Source: Alphaproteobacteria bacterium
Lineage (GTDB): Bacteria > Pseudomonadota > Alphaproteobacteria > Rhizobiales > Hyphomicrobiaceae
Assembly: GCA_019137195.1 (NCBI GenBank)
Contig: JAGVSR010000145.1
Location: 4,520 to 68,519 of the forward strand
DNA: 64,000 bases
Direction: 5' to 3'
Below, piece by piece: positions 36,501 to 43,273 of this stretch. Every line of letters starts with the position of its first letter. Positions within the stretch are counted from its first letter, which is position 1. Both the position numbers and the translations under genes were made by a program. A model generated the notes under the pieces. It was not told where the DNA came from. It ran no database searches and saw nothing but the letters and a program-made list of their open reading frames with translations.

Positions 36501-36923
36501 ATGACTGCACGACTGAAGACCTGCGCGCAGCTGATCGCTGGGCTGCTTCCTGCGCTCGTCGCCGCGGCACCCGCGAAGGCCAACGATGCCCTGCTCGCCA
36601 ATGACTGTGCCTCGGAGATCGCGACCTACTGCTCCAAGGTCTCGCCCGGTCAGGATCGTATCGTCGCCTGCCTCATTGCCTACGAGGACAAGATCGCGCC
36701 ACGGTGCCGGCTGTCGGCCTACCAGGCTTCCGGCAATCTCGACGAGCGCATGAAGGCACTTCGAGGCTTCACCAAGGTGTGCAGTGCCGACATCCTGCAG
36801 TACTGCTCGAAGACCGCACCCGGCGGCGGCCGGATTTACGACTGCCTCAAAGACAAGCAGGCGACGCTGACCGACGACTGCCGCAAGGCTGTCCCGCAGT
36901 TCGACAAGCTCCTAGCTGACTGA
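36501..36923 (+). CDS. Cys-rich GLG1-repeat secreted protein
   Basis: 140 residues from the ATG at 36501, with GGAGG nine bases upstream. A signal peptide (CAQLIAGLLPALVAAAPAKA) precedes two cysteine-rich repeats with identical spacing C-x7-C-x12-C-x11-C: CASEIATYC to APRC, and CSADILQYC to TDDC. This is the Cys-rich GLG1 repeat pattern (PF00839), otherwise best known from animal Golgi protein GLG1 and found in many secreted bacterial proteins. Two disulfide-rich helical units are expected in the periplasm. It follows the sulfatase by 89 bp on the same strand. Confidence 0.8.
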   Translation: MTARLKTCAQLIAGLLPALVAAAPAKANDALLANDCASEIATYCSKVSPGQDRIVACLIAYEDKIAPRCRLSAYQASGNLDERMKALRGFTKVCSADILQYCSKTAPGGGRIYDCLKDKQATLTDDCRKAVPQFDKLLAD

Positions 36924-37029
36924 CTGCCAATGCCCGAGCTTCGCGGGACTTCCCCGGCTTGCCAGCGTTCGTCTCGCGGGCCGGCACACTGGCGCCGGAC
37001 CATATAGCGGCGTCGGCGTCCGGCCCTCA

Positions 37030-37842
37030 CTACCCCTGCGGCGCGTAGGTGAAGACGAGGCGGTCGGGGCGGTAGCCTTTGATGCGGCAGTTGTCGGCGA
37101 TGCGAGGAGCGCGGCCGGTAAGGACCACCGTCCGCTCGTCGGCCGAGACCGAACCCTCGACCTTGTAGGTCGCGGGGCGGCAGCCTTTGGCAAAGACACG
37201 TGCGGTACCCCGGTAGCGCTCGCCGTCGCGCTCGCCCTCGAACAAGAGCGTTCCTTCCGCCGCACCCACCGCCCGCATGCCCTTCCTGGGCACCTCGTAG
37301 ACGAACCGGCGTCTGTCTCCCGAGGCCTCGAGACGCATGATGGAGCCGTTGTGCATCCAGAGGCCGTTGCCCTGCTCCGCCGGCGGCGGCTCGGGCGGCG
37401 ACGTGACCGGACCGGCGTCCGAGCCCTCCTTTGACACGACCACCTGGCGGTCGCAATTGTAGGCGGCCGGCAGGCCGTCGGCGGCAAGCTCGCACAGCGC
37501 GGTCGTCTCGATGGACCGGCCATCGGCGTCGAACTTGATGCGCAGGACCGACGTCTTGCTCTGATAGTCGAAACGCTGGCCTTTGGCCTCGTCCGATTCG
37601 CAATAGCCGGTCTCGCGCCGAACGAGAATCTCGGACAGGATGACGTAGTGGATCTCGCGTCCTGGCTGATCGACCTCGCTGGTCCGATACAGCGTTCCGT
37701 CGTCGATCTCGTACAGGCCGTCGGCGGTGCGGCAGACGTTCGAATAGTCGCTCGCCAGGGCTGCACCCGGTATGGCCGCCACGGCGGCTGCGAAGACCAG
37801 GCGTGTGCCGAGCCCCAGGCCGCGCAGCATTGTGGCAGTCAT
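37030..37842 (-). CDS. Periplasmic protein of unknown function
   Basis: 270 residues from the ATG at 37842 (GGAGG five bases upstream). A signal peptide (GTRLVFAAAVAAIPGAALA) is followed by SDYSNVCRTADGLYEIDDG and a mixed alpha/beta sequence with Cys residues in ETGYCES, ALCELA, NCDRQ, KGCRP and DNCRI that could pair as disulfides. A short Pro-rich linker (TSPPEPPPAEQG) divides two halves. No family was recognised. It is divergent from gshA (229 bp). Confidence 0.7.
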   Translation of the reverse strand: MTATMLRGLGLGTRLVFAAAVAAIPGAALASDYSNVCRTADGLYEIDDGTLYRTSEVDQPGREIHYVILSEILVRRETGYCESDEAKGQRFDYQSKTSVLRIKFDADGRSIETTALCELAADGLPAAYNCDRQVVVSKEGSDAGPVTSPPEPPPAEQGNGLWMHNGSIMRLEASGDRRRFVYEVPRKGMRAVGAAEGTLLFEGERDGERYRGTARVFAKGCRPATYKVEGSVSADERTVVLTGRAPRIADNCRIKGYRPDRLVFTYAPQG

Positions 37843-38071
37843 GATATCCTCCTCTCGGGGTCGCCGAGGCGCCTCGCGACGCCAGCCGTTGCTTATTCCG
37901 CCACGGCAGCCGTGACAGGCACAACGGCAAAGATCAAGGCGCGATGTGCCTCCCGCAAAACGCAAGCCATTGATCGGCCGGCCGTTAATCAACGCTTGTG
38001 CCCCGCGCCCGGCGTCGCCATATAGTCGTGCCCGTTTGTCCCCTGGCTCTAAACCCGCCCGAGAGAACCCG

Positions 38072-39466
38072 ATGTCCACACGTCAGGAAGGAGCGCCAGC
38101 CGCGCCCGTGCGCTCTCGCGACGATCTCGTGGCCTGGATCGCGGCCGGCGAGAAGCCGAAGAGCGACTGGCGGATCGGCACCGAACACGAGAAGTTCGTG
38201 TTCCACACGTGCTGCCTGACGCCGGTTCCCTACGAGGGCGAGGACGGCATCCGCGCGCTCATGGAGGCGCTCATCCGGCGCTACGGCTGGGAGCCGATCA
38301 CGGAGGGCGAGACCATCATTGCCCTGAAGCGCCCGGACGGCGAGACCAAGGGCGCAATCGGCGGGACCATATCGCTCGAGCCCGGCGGGCAGTTCGAGCT
38401 CTCGGGCGCACCGCTCGCGACCCTACACGAAACGGCGGACGAAACGCAGGAGCATCTTTGCGAGGTGCGCGACGTCGGCGAGGATCTCGGCATCGGCTTT
38501 CTCGGCGTCGGCTTCTCGCCCAAGTGGACGCTCGCCGAGACACCGCAGATGCCGAAACGTCGCTACGCGGTGATGACGCGCTACATGCCGCAGGTGGGCA
38601 AGCGCGGACTCGACATGATGTACCGGACGGCGACCATCCAGGTGAACCTCGACTTCGGCAGCGAGGCAGACATGGTCAAGAAGCTGCGGGTTTCGCTCGC
38701 GCTGCAGCCGATTGCGACCGCGCTGTTCGCGTCCTCGCCTTTCACCGAGGGCCGTCTCAACGGCTTCAAGTCGCTGCGGAGCGAGGTGTGGCGCGACACC
38801 GATCCCAACCGCACCGGCATGCTGCCATTCGTGTTCGAGGATGGTATGGGCTACGAGCGCTACGTCGAGTACGCGCTCGACGTGCCGATGTACTTCGTCT
38901 ACCGCGCAGGGAAATACATCGACGTTGCCGGGGCCTCCTTCAGAAGCTTCTTGGAGGGCAAGCTCGCGGCGCTGCCGGGCGAGCGGCCGACCATCGACGA
39001 CTGGTCCGACCACCTGACGACGCTGTTCCCGGAGGTGCGCCTCAAGCGCTTCCTCGAGATGCGGGGCGCGGACGGCGGGCGGTGGCGGCGCATCTGCGCC
39101 CTGCCGGCGTTCTGGGTCGGGCTTCTCTACGACGAGGCGGCGCTCGAGGCCGCCTGGCGGCTGGTCAAGGACTGGACGGCCGAGGAACGGCAGGGCTTGC
39201 GCGATGCGGTTCCCCGCCTTGCGCTCCAGGCTCCGTTCCGGTCGACGACGGTGCGGGCTGTCGCGCGCGAGGTGCTCGCCATCTCGTACAGCGGTCTCAA
39301 GGCCCGAGCACGGATCAATGCCAGAAGCCAGGACGAGACCATCTATCTCGAGCCGCTCAAGGAGATCGTGGCCAGCGGCCGGACGGTGGCCGACGACCTC
39401 ATCGAGCGCTACGAGCGGAAATGGGGGCGCGACATCGACCCCATCTTCGAGCAGCTGGCGTTCTGA
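38072..39466 (+). CDS. gshA: Glutamate-cysteine ligase (alphaproteobacterial/plant type)
   Basis: First enzyme of glutathione synthesis, forming gamma-glutamylcysteine. 464 residues from the ATG at 38072 (MSTRQEGAPAAP). Family motifs of the GCS2-type enzymes: DWRIGTEHEKFVF, GGTISLEPGGQFELSGAP, MYRTATIQVNLDF, SSPFTEGRLNGFKSLRS and the C-terminal YSGLKARARIN. No gshB in the window. It has no strong SD. Confidence 0.95.
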   Translation: MSTRQEGAPAAPVRSRDDLVAWIAAGEKPKSDWRIGTEHEKFVFHTCCLTPVPYEGEDGIRALMEALIRRYGWEPITEGETIIALKRPDGETKGAIGGTISLEPGGQFELSGAPLATLHETADETQEHLCEVRDVGEDLGIGFLGVGFSPKWTLAETPQMPKRRYAVMTRYMPQVGKRGLDMMYRTATIQVNLDFGSEADMVKKLRVSLALQPIATALFASSPFTEGRLNGFKSLRSEVWRDTDPNRTGMLPFVFEDGMGYERYVEYALDVPMYFVYRAGKYIDVAGASFRSFLEGKLAALPGERPTIDDWSDHLTTLFPEVRLKRFLEMRGADGGRWRRICALPAFWVGLLYDEAALEAAWRLVKDWTAEERQGLRDAVPRLALQAPFRSTTVRAVAREVLAISYSGLKARARINARSQDETIYLEPLKEIVASGRTVADDLIERYERKWGRDIDPIFEQLAF

Positions 39467-39645
39467 GGCAGTCCCGGGGCTAGGCCGGCGAGCGGGATTG
39501 ACGTCGGGTTCAGGTCGCGTTCATCCTGACGCGCCTATAAGCGAACCGAGATTGGGAACCTTCGGTTGTATGGGTTTGCCCAGCCGACGCGGGAGAAAGG
39601 CCCCGCGGGGCTCCGTCCGACGCTCGCATGTAGGAAGCTTGTTCC

Positions 39646-39840
39646 ATGGGTAAAGTCGCTCGCCGTATTCTGCCATTTCTGGCTCTCGTCTCGGCCGCAA
39701 CCATTGCGACGGCCGCCGACGACTGTGCGGCCCGCTGCCGCGCGCTCGAGGCGCAGTGCCTCCGGGCCAACCAGGGCGACACGGCGAAGTGCAACGCGGT
39801 CGTCACCCAGTGCTACCAGAGCTGCCGGCAGCCGAAGTGA
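39646..39840 (+). CDS. Small secreted twin-CX3C protein (helical hairpin)
   Basis: 64 residues from the ATG at 39646, with AGGA upstream. The signal segment is LPFLALVSAATIATAAD. The mature ~40 residues contain six Cys placed symmetrically: C27-x3-C31-x6-C38-x10-C49-x6-C56-x3-C60, i.e. two CX3C motifs flanking two inner Cys. This mirrored spacing fits an antiparallel helical hairpin cross-linked by three disulfides (27-60, 31-56, 38-49). The pattern resembles twin-CX3C proteins of the mitochondrial intermembrane space by geometry, not by homology I can show. Function unknown. It lies 179 bp after gshA. Confidence 0.72.
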   Translation: MGKVARRILPFLALVSAATIATAADDCAARCRALEAQCLRANQGDTAKCNAVVTQCYQSCRQPK

Positions 39841-39961
39841 GGCGCCGACCAGAATGCCGGCACCGCTCGACGATCCGCCGGCCGTTGGCCGAGGGTAGCT
39901 TGGAGCTTGCCTTCGCGCCCGATCCCTATCCAAGCACGACCGGCGCAACCGAGCCGGAGGC

Positions 39962-40450
39962 TCAATCGTCGTCCTCCTCGAAGAACTCGCCTTTGTCCGC
40001 CGTCTTGTGACAAGCGATGCAGTTGGCCTTCGACTTTACCTTGACGTCCTTGAACCGACGCTCGCTGATCTCGTCGTGCTTGCGCACCCAGTAGGGCGTC
40101 TCGGTGATCCGGATCGGCACAGCATCGGCGGCAATGCCGCGCAAGTAGCGACGCCCGTCGCTGGTCGACGGGCTGTCGGCGGCATGGCTCGTGAGATAGG
40201 CCGAGATGTCGTCGCTGAGCGACTTGTCGAGCGAGGCGTCCTCGCCGAAATGGTTCGCGAGATCTCCCATCATCTTCTGCCAGGACCGTGCCGGCAGCAT
40301 CTGCGGCGGGAAGAGCATGTGGCATCCCGTACATTCCTTGACCGTCGCCGCGTGCTCGACGGGCGGAAAGCGGGCCCCTTCCTCGTCGCCGCAGGCCGCC
40401 GTGACGGACGCGATCAATAGTAGCGACGAGGTGAGCGCAAGGCGTTTCAT
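39962..40450 (-). CDS. Diheme cytochrome c (DHC-type), lipoprotein-like N-terminus
   Basis: 162 residues from the ATG at 40450 (GAGGTC upstream). N-terminus MKRLALTSSLLLIASVTAACGDE has a lipobox-like TAAC. Two c-type haem sites: CTGCH (after ATVKE) and CIACH (near the C-terminus), plus His residues for distal ligation. The C-terminus is acidic (FFEEDDD). It fits the diheme cytochrome c (DHC) family that donates electrons to SHP in Rhodobacter. It follows the SHP-like gene by 10 bp, so the two should form an electron-transfer pair. Confidence 0.86.
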   Translation of the reverse strand: MKRLALTSSLLLIASVTAACGDEEGARFPPVEHAATVKECTGCHMLFPPQMLPARSWQKMMGDLANHFGEDASLDKSLSDDISAYLTSHAADSPSTSDGRRYLRGIAADAVPIRITETPYWVRKHDEISERRFKDVKVKSKANCIACHKTADKGEFFEEDDD

Positions 40451-40460
40451 GGCATGACCT

Positions 40461-40892
40461 CTATTGGCTCGAAAGGAATTGCAGGACGTCGCCCTTCTCG
40501 AGGGCTGTACATTCGCGACCAAGCACGCTCGAGCAGTTGCGCCCAAACCACTTGGCAACCTCGTCGGGCTTGGTGAAGCGGGTGGGATTTTTCGAAACGG
40601 CCATGGGCTCGATGCGCTTGCCGGCGCGCGTCTCTCCAGGGGCGCCCGGATCTTTCCCATGGCACGAGGTGCAAGACGGTGTGTCCGGCTTACCGCCGCT
40701 GTGGGTTGCGAGCCAGAATGCCTTGCCGCGCTCGGCCGAAAAGGTTGAGACGCCCGGATCCTTTGCCTTTGCCTCGTCGGCAAGGGTCTTCATGATGGCG
40801 TCGCGCGCCGGCTCCGCGTGCAAGGATCCGCAGCTCAAGCAGACCATCACGGCTGCAGCTGCCCATCGCATGATGCTCGTTATCGAGGCCAT
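40461..40892 (-). CDS. SHP-type monohaem cytochrome c (DUF1924)
   Basis: 143 residues, signal peptide AAAAVMVCLSCGSLHA, GGGAGG upstream of the ATG at 40892. One haem motif, CTSCHGKDPG, and the DUF1924 features AERGKAFWLATHSGGKPDTPSC, NPTRFTKPDEVAKWF and GRNCSSVLGRECTALEKGDVL. DUF1924 corresponds to the sphaeroides haem protein (SHP), in which an Asn next to a disulfide Cys is the displaceable sixth ligand; the Asn-Cys in GRNC with the nearby Cys in REC fits that arrangement. SHP binds oxygen, NO or superoxide in the family. The partner DHC gene follows after 10 bp. Confidence 0.86.
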   Translation of the reverse strand: MASITSIMRWAAAAVMVCLSCGSLHAEPARDAIMKTLADEAKAKDPGVSTFSAERGKAFWLATHSGGKPDTPSCTSCHGKDPGAPGETRAGKRIEPMAVSKNPTRFTKPDEVAKWFGRNCSSVLGRECTALEKGDVLQFLSSQ

Positions 40893-41006
40893 CGCCCATC
40901 CTCCCTACCTGCCGACTGGCAGCGAGGAAGCAATGCGCTCCTCAAGATGACGGCAGGCTGACGCGAACCCAGCCGGAGGCTCCGCGATGCATCCGAACGG
41001 CTGCGG

Positions 41007-41687
41007 CTAGGACCTCGATATCAGCACCACGAGCTGGCGCGGGCCGTGGGCGCCCATGACGAGCCGGCCGCCGATGTCGCCCGTGCGAGAGGCGGCCGAG
41101 ACGAGGTTTACGGTGCGCGGCAGGGTGGCTGGCGCAGAGCCCGGGCGGCGTGCCAGGAGCTCAAACGCATCCTCGAGCCCGCCGACGAGCGTACCCTCGT
41201 CGACGGCGACGATCTCGAGCTCGGGAAGAAACGAGAGGGTGACGGGATTCGAGGGCCCTGACACGACCAGCAATGTGCCGGTCTCGGCGATACCAGCCGC
41301 GGCGTAGGTCAACGCAGCCATGTCGTCCTTGGTCGAGGCTCCTATTCTGCGCTGGAGACCGGATGCAGTGTGCCACGGCAAGGCGTCAAGGCGCGGGTCG
41401 TTACCAGTCCTGATGACTGGCGGAACGCGCGCAGCCGCCAGCACACGGGCAACGGTCGCCGGAACGAGTGCCGCGCTCGCAAGCTCCTCGACGATCGCGA
41501 GCTGGTCGGACATGCGACGCTTGAAGTCGGCCACGAGCTCGGCGCGAGGCTTCGAGGCACGGGCCGGTAGGAGACCGCGCGGGGCCGAGCCCAAGCGGGC
41601 CTCGACCGCTGCACGGCGAGCGGCGTCGCCGGCCGCATCGGCAGTCCGGGTGCTCCCGAGGCGGGCCTGGATGGTGTCGAGACTCAT
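41007..41687 (-). CDS. lutC: Lactate utilization protein C (LUD domain)
   Basis: 226 residues from the ATG at 41687, whose ATGA overlaps the lutB stop by 4 bp, fixing the start. LUD-domain features: TKDDMAALTYAAAGIAETGTLLV and PVTLSFLPELEIVAV, SAASRTGDIGGRLVMGAHGPRQLVV. LutABC oxidises L-lactate to pyruvate via iron-sulfur centres; LutC is a small subunit without clusters. lutA is not present next to lutB. Confidence 0.93.
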   Translation of the reverse strand: MSLDTIQARLGSTRTADAAGDAARRAAVEARLGSAPRGLLPARASKPRAELVADFKRRMSDQLAIVEELASAALVPATVARVLAAARVPPVIRTGNDPRLDALPWHTASGLQRRIGASTKDDMAALTYAAAGIAETGTLLVVSGPSNPVTLSFLPELEIVAVDEGTLVGGLEDAFELLARRPGSAPATLPRTVNLVSAASRTGDIGGRLVMGAHGPRQLVVLISRS

Positions 41688-43105
41688 CGCGGCACCCCGC
41701 GCTTCGTTTGCTGCCACAGCTGCTGGAATGTGCGGCCCTGTGGAGCGGGGAGGTTGCGGCCACGAGTCCAGCCGGAAGCGAGAGGCAGGCGGCGGAAGGC
41801 GCCATTACGGCGGCCCAGCGCGCCGAGGAAAGCGACCGGTAAGCGCATCGCGAGATGGTAGATGCGCGGGTGGCGTGCGAGCCAGGCCCAGGCGGCGAGG
41901 GCGAACCGCTGCCGGGCGGGGGCTCCACCTGCCGCCTGATCGGCCTCGCGCCAGTGGCGCATGATCTTCGTGAGCGGGATCCTAACCGGGCAGACCTCCT
42001 CGCAGCGGCCGCAAAACGTCGACGCATGTGGCAGGTCGCGGCAGCCTGCGACGCCGTTCAGGGCCGGCGTCAATGCGGCGCCGATGGGACCGGGATAGAT
42101 CGAGCCGTAGGCGTGGCCGCCGATGGCGTTATAGACCGGACAGTGATTGAGGCAGGCGGCGCAGCGGATGCAGCGCAAGACCTCCTGCTCCGGCGTGCCG
42201 AGGAGGGCCGAGCGGCCGTTGTCGATGATGACGACATGGAACTCTTCGGGACCGTCGGGATCTTCCGCGCGGCGCGGACCCGTGACAAAGGTCGTATACG
42301 CGCTCATCTCCTGGCCGGTCGCGGAGCGGGCGAGCACGCGAAGTAGCGTCGCCGCGTCATTCAAGGTTGGGATCACCTTGTCGATGGTCGCGACGACGAT
42401 GTGAACCCTGGGCAGAGACAGCGTAAGGTCGCCGTTGCCCTCGTTGGTGACGACCACGGCCGAGCCCGTTTCGGCGACGAGGAAGTTGGCACCCGTGATG
42501 CCGACATCGGCCGAGAGGAACTTCTCGCGCAGGATGGCGCGCGCTTCCGCCACGAGGTCGGCCGCGTCGTCGAGGTTGCGGGCGGGGTCGAGGTGGGTGT
42601 GGTGCTTCCTGAAATCGGCCTCCACGTCCTGCTGAGTGAGGTGGATGGCGGGGGCGATGATGTGGCTCGGTGTCTCGCCGCGGATCTGAATCAGGTACTC
42701 GCCGAGGTCGGTCTCTACGACCTCTATGCCAGCCGCCTCGAGGTGGGCGTTGAGCCCGATCTCCTCGGAGACCATGCTCTTGCCCTTGGTGACGAGGCGG
42801 GCGTCGGCCTCGCGGCAGAGCGAAAGCACGAGGTCGCGGGCGGCTGCAGCGTCGGTTGCCCAGTGGACCTTGGTGCCGACTTCGATTGCGTTGCGCTGGA
42901 AGGCTTCGAGGTAGAGATCGAGGTGAGCGAGGGTGTGGTTTCGGATGTCGCGCGCCTCGTCGCGGAGCCGCTCGAATTCAGGAAGCGCAGCGCGTGCCGC
43001 AGCGCGCCGCGCGACGAGCCCGCCCGGCAGCCCGCCGAGGGCCTCCTGCAGCTGTCGGTCGGCGAGCGCAGCGCGGGCGGCAGCCTGGAAAGGGGAGGGA
43101 TGCAT
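41684..43105 (-). CDS. lutB: Lactate utilization iron-sulfur protein B
   Basis: 473 residues from the ATG at 43105 (the frame continues ten codons to a GTG). An N-terminal LUD-like domain (KGKSMVSEEIGLNAHLEAAG, GANFLVAETGSAVVVTNEGNGD) is followed by two ferredoxin-type 4Fe-4S motifs, CIRCAACLNHCPVY and CGRCEEVCPV, and a C-terminal extension. It is the electron-transfer subunit of the LutABC L-lactate oxidation complex. Overlaps lutC by 4 bp. An RTX gene rather than lutA lies upstream. Confidence 0.94.
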   Translation of the reverse strand: MHPSPFQAAARAALADRQLQEALGGLPGGLVARRAAARAALPEFERLRDEARDIRNHTLAHLDLYLEAFQRNAIEVGTKVHWATDAAAARDLVLSLCREADARLVTKGKSMVSEEIGLNAHLEAAGIEVVETDLGEYLIQIRGETPSHIIAPAIHLTQQDVEADFRKHHTHLDPARNLDDAADLVAEARAILREKFLSADVGITGANFLVAETGSAVVVTNEGNGDLTLSLPRVHIVVATIDKVIPTLNDAATLLRVLARSATGQEMSAYTTFVTGPRRAEDPDGPEEFHVVIIDNGRSALLGTPEQEVLRCIRCAACLNHCPVYNAIGGHAYGSIYPGPIGAALTPALNGVAGCRDLPHASTFCGRCEEVCPVRIPLTKIMRHWREADQAAGGAPARQRFALAAWAWLARHPRIYHLAMRLPVAFLGALGRRNGAFRRLPLASGWTRGRNLPAPQGRTFQQLWQQTKRGVPR

Positions 43106-43273
43106 GGGGCTCGAAGTGACCGCCGACCCGACCACCGAGCCCGCAACCTTCCCTATCAGATCTCGCCGCCGCCGTCATGCCGGTGCGTGCCGGCCACTCC
43201 GAGCAACGGCGGTCAGGTCGCACCGAGCCGGTCTGCCGGTGTCCCGCCCATGCAAGCGGCCGCCCGCTCTGAG

